Shown: piece by piece, positions 1 to 6,611 of the stretch | How positions within the stretch are numbered: position 1 is the first letter of the stretch | Layout of the letters: every line of letters starts with the position of its first letter | DNA from: Treponema sp. | GTDB taxonomy: Bacteria > Spirochaetota > Spirochaetia > Treponematales > Breznakiellaceae | DNA length: 10,208 nucleotides | Reading direction: 5' to 3' | Assembly: GCA_031273405.1 (NCBI GenBank) | Contig: JAISRW010000078.1 | Location: 1 to 10,208, forward strand | Notes under the pieces: model-generated | What the model saw: only the letters and a program-made list of their open reading frames with translations | Told to the model about the DNA's origin: nothing | The model's database searches: none | Position numbers and translations under genes: made by a program

Positions 1-927
1 TATGGCGGCAAAATCAACTTTGAAGCCTACGGTTGGCTGGCCCCCTACCGAATCGTGGGCGCCGTTGTTGAGGATTATGTGGCGGAAGTTTCGGGGCTTC
101 CGGCTCCCGATGATGCCCAGGCTCCCCAGGTGCATGAGAGCCGCTCCGTCTCCGTCCAGGCAGGTGACGACTAGATCGGGTTTGTAAAGGGCCGCTCCCA
201 GGGCAATCTGGGAGGCGTGGCCCATGGAACCGACGGTGAGGAAATCCCTGCCGTGGCCCTGGCCCAGTCTTTCGCGGATCTCGTAGAGTTCCCGGGAAGC
301 CATGCCGGTGGTGGAAAAATAAATTCCCTGGGGGCTTGAACCCTTGAGGATCTCCTCAATCGCCTCTTCCCGGCTCATTTCGCCCTGGTTTTGTTCGACT
401 TTTTGCAGGGCATAGGGAGCAAAGGTATCTTTGCGGGCCACCAGGGCATAGGGGGAATTGTTCTCTTTAAGGCAGGCATAGCAGGCGTTCATCTGTTTTT
501 CAAGCTCCGTTTCGTCATCGGACATGACGGCGAAGGGGATCCCCATGGCTTCAAGAAGGGCGCAGGTAACCTTGCCCTGCTTGACATGCTGGGGTTCGTC
601 ATGGAAGGCCGGTTCCCCCCGCCACCCTATGAGGAGTATGAGGGGGATGCCGTAAACATCCCCGTCGGCCAGGGAGAGGAGGGGGTTCGCCGCGTTGCCG
701 GTACCGGAGTTCTGCATATACACCAGGGGGATTTTTCCCGTGGCCAAATGGCAGCCTGAAGCCAGGGCAACGGCCCCGCCTTCGTTGGCGGCGATGATAT
801 GGTTTTCCTCACCGGCGTGATCGCTTATGTAGGCGCAGAAACTTTTAAGGAGGGAATCGGGAACTCCCGTAAAAAAATTCACGCCGTTGTTAATTAAATT
901 GGTATAGAAAAATTCCGGTTTTATCAT
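1..927 (-). CDS. ppd: Phosphonopyruvate decarboxylase, C-terminus cut off by the window edge
   Basis: This ThDP-dependent enzyme decarboxylates phosphonopyruvate to phosphonoacetaldehyde, the irreversible step that drives phosphonate biosynthesis after PEP mutase. The frame is open for 309 codons from ATG at 927 to the left edge; the family is usually about 370-380 residues, so some 65-70 residues should lie outside. Visible signatures are FFTGVPDSLLKSF (18-30), the cofactor-activating Glu in AANEGGAV (E49), QNSGTGNAANPLLSL (72-86), and the ThDP/Mg motif starting GDG at 259-261 and ending with NN at 287-288, followed by GAHDSVGGQP. The ATG lies 11 bases after the pepM stop, with GGAGGG inside the end of pepM, a little far upstream, as its likely ribosome site. 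Lying directly after pepM fixes the substrate as phosphonopyruvate rather than sulfopyruvate. The left-edge truncation comes from the window, not from a mutation. Confidence 0.93.
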   Translation of the reverse strand, partial: MIKPEFFYTNLINNGVNFFTGVPDSLLKSFCAYISDHAGEENHIIAANEGGAVALASGCHLATGKIPLVYMQNSGTGNAANPLLSLADGDVYGIPLILLIGWRGEPAFHDEPQHVKQGKVTCALLEAMGIPFAVMSDDETELEKQMNACYACLKENNSPYALVARKDTFAPYALQKVEQNQGEMSREEAIEEILKGSSPQGIYFSTTGMASRELYEIRERLGQGHGRDFLTVGSMGHASQIALGAALYKPDLVVTCLDGDGAALMHLGSLGIIGSRKPRNFRHIILNNGAHDSVGGQPTVGFKVDFAAI

Positions 928-938
928 CGGCGCTTAAA

Positions 939-2237
939 CTATTTCCCTCCGGGGATGAGTTCCAGAATCTGCTTTATGGGCATACAAAGAGCATCGGCTT
1001 CCAGGGAACGGCCGTTTTCCAGTATAGATTCCGCCGCTTTTACCATGGCCGGATAAGAAGCCCGGAGCAGGTGGTTGGCGTAAATAATGATCCGGGCTCC
1101 CCAGGAGGCGAATTCGCTTTCGGTAAACTGGTTGTAGGTGGTCGGGACCAGCACGATGGGAATGCCGGGATATTTGGCGTGGAAGCTTTCGCAGAATTCC
1201 TTTATATCCGCGCCGGTTTTTTCCTTGCTGTGGATCATGACGCCGTCTACGCCGGCCTCTACATAGGCGTCGGCCCGGACCAGGGCGTCGGAGACAGGGA
1301 GCCCCGCTATGAGGCTTTCCAGACGGGCAAAGATCATGAAATCTTTGGTTATCTGGGCCTTTTTTCCGGCGCTTATCTTTTCGCAGAACACGGGGATGGG
1401 GGCCATTTCCTGGTTTACCTCGGTGCCGAAAAGGGAATTTTTTTTGAGCCCCATCTTGTCTTCGATTATGACCGCCGAAATTCCGTTTCGTTCCAGGGTA
1501 CGGACGGTAAACACAAAATGCTCGCTCAAGCCTCCGGTATCCCCGTCGAAGATAATGGGCTTGGTGGTACATTCAAGAATATCCGTGAGGCCGTGAAGCC
1601 TGGTGGTAAGATCCACCGCCTCAATATCGGGCTTGCCCTTGCTGACCGAATCGGTGAGGCTCGAAGCCCACATACCGTCAAAGCGGCGGACTTCGTCCTC
1701 TTTGGTCAGCTCCAGGTTTTCCACGATAAGCCCCGAAAGGCCCGAGTGGGCTTCCATGATCCTGATGACGGGCTTTACCTCCAGGAGGCGGCGCAGGGCG
1801 CTGAGCCTGATGTTGGGGGTGGTGCCTATGGAACGCTGGGCTTCGCTCAGGAGGGTCGACGTGATCCCTTTGGTATAGGGGATTTCCACCACCTCGCCGC
1901 CCAGCTCCTTCATTACCGCGAATACATCGTCCCGCTCTCTGGATAAAGGCCCGTGTTTCCAGTCATCTCCGTGGATAATGATATCCGGCCTGTACCGCCT
2001 GAGATTGGGTACATAACTCCAGTCTTCCTGGGCCACCACCCTGGACACGCCTTTGAGGTTTTCGGCTACCGATTTCCGCTGTTCGTAACTCAGGAAGGGA
2101 ATGCGCTTGTGGGAGGCTATGGCCGAGTCGGTAAGTAGCCCTATGGTAAGTTCCCCCAGGGCCGCGCCTTCCTTGACGATATTGATGATTCCCGGATGGA
2201 TAATATCCCCGGTAATGCCCAAATAGACTGATTTCAT
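939..2237 (-). CDS. pepM: Phosphoenolpyruvate mutase with N-terminal cytidylyltransferase-like domain
   Basis: PEP mutase rearranges phosphoenolpyruvate to phosphonopyruvate, creating the C-P bond and committing carbon to phosphonates. The 432-residue product has two parts. Residues 1-130 form a cytidylyltransferase-like domain (GITGDIIHPG at 7-16, HGDDWK at 89-94, YTKGITST at 121-128). Residues 140-432 form the isocitrate-lyase-fold mutase, with GDTGG (232-236) and the mutase hallmark EDKMGLKKNS (259-268), which separates it from isocitrate and methylisocitrate lyases. This fused layout and length are known in the family. One oddity: the nucleotidyltransferase HxGH motif reads HPGI at 14-17, so its second histidine is missing. 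The ATG at 2237 lies 18 bases after the upstream stop with only a weak ribosome site. It sits between the outer-membrane protein gene and ppd in an apparent operon. Mutase identity is secure; activity of the N-terminal domain is uncertain. Confidence 0.95.
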   Translation of the reverse strand: MKSVYLGITGDIIHPGIINIVKEGAALGELTIGLLTDSAIASHKRIPFLSYEQRKSVAENLKGVSRVVAQEDWSYVPNLRRYRPDIIIHGDDWKHGPLSRERDDVFAVMKELGGEVVEIPYTKGITSTLLSEAQRSIGTTPNIRLSALRRLLEVKPVIRIMEAHSGLSGLIVENLELTKEDEVRRFDGMWASSLTDSVSKGKPDIEAVDLTTRLHGLTDILECTTKPIIFDGDTGGLSEHFVFTVRTLERNGISAVIIEDKMGLKKNSLFGTEVNQEMAPIPVFCEKISAGKKAQITKDFMIFARLESLIAGLPVSDALVRADAYVEAGVDGVMIHSKEKTGADIKEFCESFHAKYPGIPIVLVPTTYNQFTESEFASWGARIIIYANHLLRASYPAMVKAAESILENGRSLEADALCMPIKQILELIPGGK

Positions 2238-2255
2238 GCTGCAAACAAACCCGGT

Positions 2256-3866
2256 TTAATAATGATGGCCTATACCGATATATATTTCGTTCCATTGGGG
2301 GAAAAATCCCCATTTTAAATCGGGGGTTTTGTTCCTATCCGCAAGATAGCTTATGTTATATCCAACGCTGCCCCGTACATAGAAGCTACGGAAAAAGGCC
2401 GGAAAAACGATAACTTCAAAACCGCTTGTCATGATCAGGTCCTTAAAGGAGAATTTGAGCCCGTCCAGGGTTTCGGCGCCGTAATCGTAGTAGGGGCTTT
2501 CGGCCAAAGCCAGATCCACAAAGGGAGAGAAATGCATCTCAAAATCAAATAAATGAAGCGGGGGATAGTTGAACCATTCGGAGGGGAAGAACCGCAAAAT
2601 TCGGAAAGGCAGGTCCAGGTTGAGGGAGAGCATATATTTTGCCCTGAGGTGGCTGTTGACAACCCCCCGGAGCAAATCCCCGCCGCTGTAATAGGGAACC
2701 GTATCATTGATCCTGTCGGAATGCTGCCACCACTGGCGGTACTTGAGCCTGGCGGAGACGCCGATGAGCTTGGTAAAGGGCCAGTAGACGGTCCCGCCGG
2801 CGTCAAGATTTATGACAAAAGGCGCGTCGGAACGGCCAAAATAGTAACTGTAGCCGTTGCCTACCGAAGCCTCAAGGCCTTTCCGGTAGTTCCCGATCCA
2901 ATCAACTTTGCCGAACCCCAGGGAGTGGCTGAAGGAGCTTACGGGCTTCCGGGGTTCGTCCAATCCTCCCGCGCGGTAATTGACCCTTCCCGAGACCCTG
3001 GGAGTATAGCTGAGATCCCCGAAGCGGCCGACCGTCAGGCCGGTGGGGATTTTCCAGGCGGTGTACATTTCGCTTCCGGCGTAGGGACCTTCAAGAAAAT
3101 CCCCCAGGCCGTAAAGCTCCTTGGATTCGTCGCTGTTTTCCTCGTTGAAAATTAAATACTGGTTAAAACCGAAGGTGAAGGTGGTGGTTCTGAACGGGAG
3201 TTCCATAGAAATTCCGGTAACATTCTGGTAGTATAATGGATCTCCTATGGTATAGTAGAGAATATGATCGAAATTGAGGTTCCAGTTATAACCGAAAACC
3301 TTGAAGGGAATGTCCGAATCGAATTCAAAATTAAAACGGTTTTTGTTTACCAATTCTCTATTATTGTTCTCTGTCTCATAACGCCGGTAACCCAGATCTA
3401 CTCTGAGGGCGCTCATGGTTCCAAAAAAGTTATAGTCCCTGGCCTTAATGGTAAAGCTTAAGCCGTCATTGGAATCGTATTTGGGGTAGGGGAGGGCGAT
3501 GATGTTCCAGGTATCTTTTACATGGACGAGGAGATTAACCGCTACGGCTCCGTCTCCTTCCCTCTCTCCCAGAGCGTACTCGATACTTACTTCTTCCAGA
3601 ACCCGCTGGTTTATGAGAAGCTGGGTTTTTCGGGAGATGTATTGTTCTAACTCCTCTTTCCCCTGTATGCGTTCGCCTTCTTTGAATTCGCCGTTATATA
3701 TCAGGGCGAAGGGCCGGCTCCGGCCGTCCACGTCGAAATTTATGTTCCTAATAACATAAACGGTCTGGGAGTCACCGGCGCCGGGAACTGTTCCGCCTGA
3801 TTCCTGTGCCTGGACCGCGAGGCCGGCAAGAAATAACGCCGCAATAAAGGGAAGAATGTTTTTCAC
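2256..3866 (-). CDS. Exported outer-membrane beta-barrel protein with an N-terminal POTRA-like domain
   Basis: I do not recognise a named family member. The 536-residue product starts with a signal peptide (MK, a hydrophobic run at about 4-18, likely signal peptidase I cleavage after VQA at residue 20). Residues 35-118 look like a single POTRA-like domain (FKEGERIQGKEELEQYISRK at 61-80). From about residue 119 to the end the sequence alternates polar and aromatic/hydrophobic residues, typical of a transmembrane barrel, and opens with DTWNIIALPYPKYDSNDG, which recalls Omp85/TamA-type proteins. The chain ends in an aromatic residue (GIGHHY), as expected of a barrel recognised by the BAM machinery. 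Translation starts at GTG (3866-3864), overlapping the aroB stop by 4 bases, so the two are probably coupled. A role in outer-membrane assembly or export is inference. At 536 residues with one POTRA it is small for a BamA, so I do not call it bamA. Confidence 0.8.
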   Translation of the reverse strand: MKNILPFIAALFLAGLAVQAQESGGTVPGAGDSQTVYVIRNINFDVDGRSRPFALIYNGEFKEGERIQGKEELEQYISRKTQLLINQRVLEEVSIEYALGEREGDGAVAVNLLVHVKDTWNIIALPYPKYDSNDGLSFTIKARDYNFFGTMSALRVDLGYRRYETENNNRELVNKNRFNFEFDSDIPFKVFGYNWNLNFDHILYYTIGDPLYYQNVTGISMELPFRTTTFTFGFNQYLIFNEENSDESKELYGLGDFLEGPYAGSEMYTAWKIPTGLTVGRFGDLSYTPRVSGRVNYRAGGLDEPRKPVSSFSHSLGFGKVDWIGNYRKGLEASVGNGYSYYFGRSDAPFVINLDAGGTVYWPFTKLIGVSARLKYRQWWQHSDRINDTVPYYSGGDLLRGVVNSHLRAKYMLSLNLDLPFRILRFFPSEWFNYPPLHLFDFEMHFSPFVDLALAESPYYDYGAETLDGLKFSFKDLIMTSGFEVIVFPAFFRSFYVRGSVGYNISYLADRNKTPDLKWGFFPQWNEIYIGIGHHY

Positions 3867-4972
3867 AGGGGGTACTCTCCGTTAATGATTCTCAGTATTA
3901 ATTCTTCGCCGGAAGAATTTTCGGAATCCCTAAAGGTTCCGATCTCCAAACACTCAGCGCCCTGCCGGGCGGGAACGACGAATTGAAGTTTTCCGGATTT
4001 CTTTTTTTTATCCCCCTCCAGGGCTTTCATAAAAACCCCTGGGTCTTTACAGCGGGGATGGGGGTCCCGGATTTCGTATCCGAAAGCCGCGATGGTTTTT
4101 TGGATTTCCAGGGCCCGCTCCCGGGGGGTAACGCCCAGGACGCTGCCCAGTTCGCAGGAACGGACCATGCCCCAGGCGACGGCCTCTCCGTGGGTAAGGA
4201 CCCCCAAGCCGGCGGCTGCCTCCAGGGCATGGCCGAAGGTATGTCCGAGGTTAAGGACCGCCCTGGTATTCCCGCCTCCTGAACCGGCGCTTTCCCTGGG
4301 GTCCGCCTCGACTATGCGGCCCTTAAAGGCCGCGCAACGGGCTATGCAGGAAGCCAGCGCTTTCCGGCTGTCTTTTAAGGTTTTAGCCAGATCCCAAAAG
4401 CCGCCGCCTTCAAGAATCGCGGTTTTCAACAGTTCCGCTATGCCCGACTTCCATTCCCTTTCGGGCAGGGTGTCCAGGCAGGAAACAGGCATCCAGACAA
4501 GCTCGGCGGGGTAGAAGGTGCCGGTCAGGTTTTTTATGCCCAGGAGGTCGAAGCCGGTTTTACCCCCCACGCCGGCGTCTACCATCCCCAAAAGGGTGGT
4601 GGAAACCAGGCGGAGGGAAGCGCCCCTCATGTATACGGAAGCACAGAAAGCCGTAAGATCGCTTACCACCCCGCCGCCGACGCCTATAAAGACGCCGTCT
4701 CTTCCGAGGCCCCCTTCCTTCGCGGCCCTGATGACGCTCTCCGCGGACGCCCAGGTTTTGGAGTTTTCTCCCGGGGGAAGAACGCAGAGGGGAACCGCGC
4801 TATTCCCCGCCACAGCCCGGGCAAAAACCTCGGTGTTGCCGTCGCATACCAGGAGGGCCTTTCCGCCTTCGGAAAAGCCGGCCCCGGCTATTTCTTCCAG
4901 AGCGGGAAGCTCCTCCCGGATGACAACCCTGGAAGGAAAAGCGCCGAAGTTAAAAGAAAATTCGGTTTTCAT
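3863..4972 (-). CDS. aroB: 3-dehydroquinate synthase
   Basis: This NAD- and metal-dependent cytosolic enzyme converts DAHP to 3-dehydroquinate, the second step of the shikimate pathway. The 369-residue product has the normal family length. NAD-binding GVGGGVVSD is at 97-105, YMRG at 114-117, TTLLGMVDAGVGGKTG at 125-140 and KN at 147-148. Metal ligands are E180 (GIAELLKT), H244 in LNLGHTFGHA and H261 in THGEAVAWG. The catalytic-site lysine in AAFKGRIVEAD (K217), R237 and N241 are present, favouring a true dehydroquinate synthase over the sugar-phosphate cyclase relatives. The ATG at 4972 has a GGAAAG ribosome site and overlaps, as ATGA, the end of a possible 28-codon leader ORF. It heads the aroB-barrel-pepM-ppd chain and overlaps the barrel gene by 4 bases. 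Why a shikimate gene is grouped with phosphonate genes is not obvious; shared PEP chemistry or simple read-through are both possible. Confidence 0.95.
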   Translation of the reverse strand: MKTEFSFNFGAFPSRVVIREELPALEEIAGAGFSEGGKALLVCDGNTEVFARAVAGNSAVPLCVLPPGENSKTWASAESVIRAAKEGGLGRDGVFIGVGGGVVSDLTAFCASVYMRGASLRLVSTTLLGMVDAGVGGKTGFDLLGIKNLTGTFYPAELVWMPVSCLDTLPEREWKSGIAELLKTAILEGGGFWDLAKTLKDSRKALASCIARCAAFKGRIVEADPRESAGSGGGNTRAVLNLGHTFGHALEAAAGLGVLTHGEAVAWGMVRSCELGSVLGVTPRERALEIQKTIAAFGYEIRDPHPRCKDPGVFMKALEGDKKKKSGKLQFVVPARQGAECLEIGTFRDSENSSGEELILRIINGEYPL

Positions 4973-5055
4973 GCGCTCTTTCCGCCGGCTCCCGTTCTTT
5001 CCGGGGAAAAACCGCTTTCGAGGATCGTAAATTCGGTGTCAATAACCTGTCGCAT
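4969..5055 (-). CDS. Possible 28-residue leader ORF overlapping the aroB start
   Basis: A short frame starts at ATG 5055 (MRQVIDTEFTILESGF...) and its TGA overlaps the aroB ATG by 4 bases, the arrangement expected of a translationally coupled leader peptide. No Shine-Dalgarno sequence precedes it; the bases upstream are U-rich. The frame stays open further upstream to 5241, through the palindrome, but that longer reading has no protein-like character. I find no aromatic-residue run that would suggest classical attenuation. It may be coincidental. Confidence 0.2.
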   Translation of the reverse strand: MRQVIDTEFTILESGFSPERTGAGGKSA

Positions 5056-5078
5056 ATAATTTAGGCAAAAGAAAACCA

Positions 5079-5097
5079 TCCGGAAGGGAATTCCGGA
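5079..5097 (-). terminator. Possible attenuator or weak terminator hairpin in the aroB leader
   Basis: Seven-base arms TCCGGAA and TTCCGGA enclose a five-base loop. In the direction of transcription the hairpin is followed by TGGTTTTCTTTT, a broken U-rich tract, and preceded by a run of eight Ts. With only four G-C pairs the stem is modest. It lies between the candidate promoter at 5224-5252 and aroB, so it could end a fraction of transcripts early. Confidence 0.25.
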
Positions 5098-5177
5098 AAA
5101 AAAACAGAAGGCTGGACCGGCAAAAGCATCATGGGCGGCCGAAACACGCTCCACCGATTTAGACCGGATTGTTGATG

Positions 5178-5205
5178 CTTTCCCAAAACTGAAGTTTTGG
5201 GAAAG
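5178..5205. repeat. 28-base palindrome, copy 1, in the leader of the aroB-pepM block
   Basis: Thirteen-base arms CTTTCCCAAAACT (5178-5190) and their exact complement (5193-5205) flank a two-base centre, GA on the plus strand. As RNA it would fold into a stem of about 12 pairs with a tetraloop. It is the exact reverse complement of copy 2 at 9989-10016. It lies about 12 bases after the start predicted for the promoter at 5224-5252. No U-tract follows on the minus strand, so it is not a standard intrinsic terminator. Confidence 0.85.
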
Positions 5206-5223
5206 ACCCGCTTTATTCAATAA

Positions 5224-5252
5224 AACATATCTCATTTTCATTTTAATTTCAA
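5224..5252 (-). promoter_or_regulatory. Candidate sigma-70-type promoter for the aroB-pepM block
   Basis: On the minus strand TTGAAA (5252-5247, 5 of 6 to consensus) is separated by exactly 17 bases from TATGTT (5229-5224, 4 of 6). The surrounding DNA is AT-rich in an otherwise GC-rich window. A start near 5217 would put the palindrome at the 5' end of a leader of about 245 bases ahead of aroB. This is a match by eye only. Confidence 0.4.
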
Positions 5253-5257
5253 TCCGC

Positions 5258-5273
5258 CCTGGCCTATACCAGG
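5258..5273 (-). terminator. Small stem-loop over the stop codon of the FAD-subunit gene
   Basis: Arms CCTGG (5258-5262) and CCAGG (5269-5273) enclose a six-base loop that contains the TAG stop of the FAD subunit. No U-run follows directly, only AT-rich sequence after about six bases. It may mark the 3' end of the hydroxylase transcript, but a five-pair stem is weak. Confidence 0.2.
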
Positions 5274-6142
5274 ACGATAATTGACGTTTTAATAAAACTC
5301 AATATTTGGGCTCTTATAAAATCAAAAGAATCCCGCTCTTTGCCGCCCCTTTCTTCGGGAGCCTTCACGACGTTCAGGTAGCTTTTCCAGCGTTCGATAA
5401 ACGACAGGGCGTCTTTGCGGTCCAGGGGCAGTTTTTTGCCTATAAGCATGGATTCGCTGTTTTTTTCCCGGAATACCGAATTATCAGAAAAGACCACCCG
5501 TATATCTTCCAGGATGTTTTTCTGGTTCCTGAGTATGAAGATCATGACGCCGCCGGGCTCGCCGCTTCCCTGGGTGTTGAATTTGCGGTAGAGAGAATAA
5601 TTCCACTGCTCCAGGGGAATCCTGATCCTGGTGAGCAGTTCTTGGGCGGCCAAAGCGGTGGGACCCGGGAAAGACGAAAACCGGGCTGCCGAAATCCAGC
5701 GGGCCGACTGGGCGCTCCGCAGTTCGTAATGGGCGTCCAGGGCTATCATGGGGGCGGTGGTGTCGAAGCGGCGGGAGGGGTTGCAGATGTTCCCGCCTAT
5801 GGTGGCGATGTTTCTGAGTTGGGGGCCGGCTATGCCCGCGAGACACTTGGTTAGGACTTCGGGCACTATCTTCCCGAGACGGATGATTTCATTCAGCCGC
5901 ACCATGGCGCCTATCTCCAGGTACCGTTCGGTGCGGGTAATACGGCGGAGGTCTTCCAGCTTTTCCAGGGAAAGGATGTTTCCGGGGAGCAGGGGGACCC
6001 GCTTCCCCTGGCCCCGGATGAGTTCGGCGCCTCCGGCAAAGGGCACGGCCTCGGGAAAACGGCTCCAGGCGGAGAATAATTCCTGGAAGCTGGAAGGGAA
6101 AAAAACCTGGTTCAATACCGGCTTATTTTGCGCTTCGCCCAT
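5264..6142 (-). CDS. FAD-binding subunit of a xanthine-dehydrogenase-family molybdenum hydroxylase
   Basis: This subunit (CoxM/XdhB type) carries the FAD that passes electrons from the iron-sulfur clusters to the final acceptor. At 292 residues it matches the usual family length. The FAD-binding signatures are PFAGGAELI (34-42, usually AGGTDLL) and IATIGGNICNPSRRFDTT (112-129, usually TIGGNLANASPAADT), both recognisable though altered. The C-terminal part (from about 165) fits the CO-dehydrogenase-flavoprotein C-terminal domain in position only. ATG at 6142 is preceded by a good GGAGG (6151-6147) and lies within the [2Fe-2S] gene, giving a 20-base overlap. It ends the hydroxylase block; its stop lies in a small stem-loop. 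The protein ends in an unusual hydrophobic tail (SFIKTSIIVLV). Confidence 0.88.
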   Translation of the reverse strand: MGEAQNKPVLNQVFFPSSFQELFSAWSRFPEAVPFAGGAELIRGQGKRVPLLPGNILSLEKLEDLRRITRTERYLEIGAMVRLNEIIRLGKIVPEVLTKCLAGIAGPQLRNIATIGGNICNPSRRFDTTAPMIALDAHYELRSAQSARWISAARFSSFPGPTALAAQELLTRIRIPLEQWNYSLYRKFNTQGSGEPGGVMIFILRNQKNILEDIRVVFSDNSVFREKNSESMLIGKKLPLDRKDALSFIERWKSYLNVVKAPEERGGKERDSFDFIRAQILSFIKTSIIVLV

Positions 6143-6611
6143 AGAGCCTCCGCCGGCGTTTTTCCGTTATAGCCAGAACTCCCTGTACAAGGCTTTCCGG
6201 CTCGGTACAGCGGCATTTTACATCGTGAAAAGCCGGGAGAATTTCGTCCCTGGCGGGCCGGGGATTCCGGGAAAGCAGGGCTTCGGCGGCCAGGATCTTC
6301 CCGGCATTGCAAAAACCGCAGGTTTCAACCCCCGCTTCGGCAAAGCCCTGGGCAATGTCCTGATATTCGTCGGTCTGTGAAAATCCCTCCAGGGTGATTA
6401 TCTCGCTCCCCCTGATTTTGAAAGCCGGGATAAGGCATGATTTTACCACCAGCCCGTTAAAAACAACCGAGCAGCCCCCGCAGGTTCCTATATTGCACCC
6501 GCTTTTCGACTCCAGAAGCCGGAAAGTACCCCGGAGCACATCGACGAGGCGGCGTGCGGCGTCGGTTCGGATTACCACGTCTTCGCCGTTAAGTATAAAG
6601 CCTATGGTCAC
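6123..6611 (-). CDS. [2Fe-2S] subunit of the molybdenum hydroxylase
   Basis: This small subunit (CoxS/XdhC type) carries two [2Fe-2S] clusters between the molybdenum centre and FAD. The 162-residue product has the normal length and both cysteine sets: C39, C44, C47 and C59 in the plant-ferredoxin-like N-terminal domain (CNIGTCGGC at 39-47), and C98, C101, C133 and C135 in the C-terminal helical domain (CGFC and CRC). The second domain is atypical. The usual QCGFCTPG reads TCGFCNAG (97-104), so the glutamine that contacts the pterin cofactor is a threonine, and CRCTGY reads CRCTEP. Translation starts at GTG (6611-6609), overlapping the Mo-subunit stop by 4 bases, with a strong AAGGAGGA at 6622-6615. 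It overlaps the FAD-subunit start by 20 bases. Confidence 0.92.
   Translation of the reverse strand: MTIGFILNGEDVVIRTDAARRLVDVLRGTFRLLESKSGCNIGTCGGCSVVFNGLVVKSCLIPAFKIRGSEIITLEGFSQTDEYQDIAQGFAEAGVETCGFCNAGKILAAEALLSRNPRPARDEILPAFHDVKCRCTEPESLVQGVLAITEKRRRRLYGRSAK

Larger units (their letters stand above)
4973..5263. other. Non-coding gap between the hydroxylase and aroB blocks
   Basis: This 291-base gap separates two same-strand operons. In transcription order it holds a candidate promoter (5252-5224), the palindrome (5205-5178), a second hairpin with a U-rich tail (5097-5079), and a possible 28-codon ORF (5055-4969). A 90-codon open frame spans most of it but reads through the palindrome and resembles no protein. 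The long structured leader fits regulated expression of aroB and the phosphonate genes, but nothing here matches a known riboswitch that I can recognise. Confidence 0.55.

Noticed and set aside
1071..1946. A 291-codon plus-strand open frame
   Set aside because: It lies wholly inside pepM on the opposite strand; pepM has clear family motifs, and the plus frame is a product of GC-rich codon use.
5014..5042. TTGACA on the minus strand at 5042-5037 as a -35 box for aroB
   Set aside because: No acceptable -10 box occurs at 15-19 bases; the sequence at 17-base spacing reads GAAAGC.
5178..5205. The palindrome as an intrinsic terminator of the hydroxylase operon
   Set aside because: The stem is strong but no U-run follows on the transcribed strand, and the same element sits upstream of the other operon, where termination makes no sense.
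4969..5241. A 90-codon minus-strand frame between the two blocks
   Set aside because: It reads through the palindrome and T-runs and has no recognisable domain; only its last 28 codons, from ATG 5055, are kept as a weak possibility.
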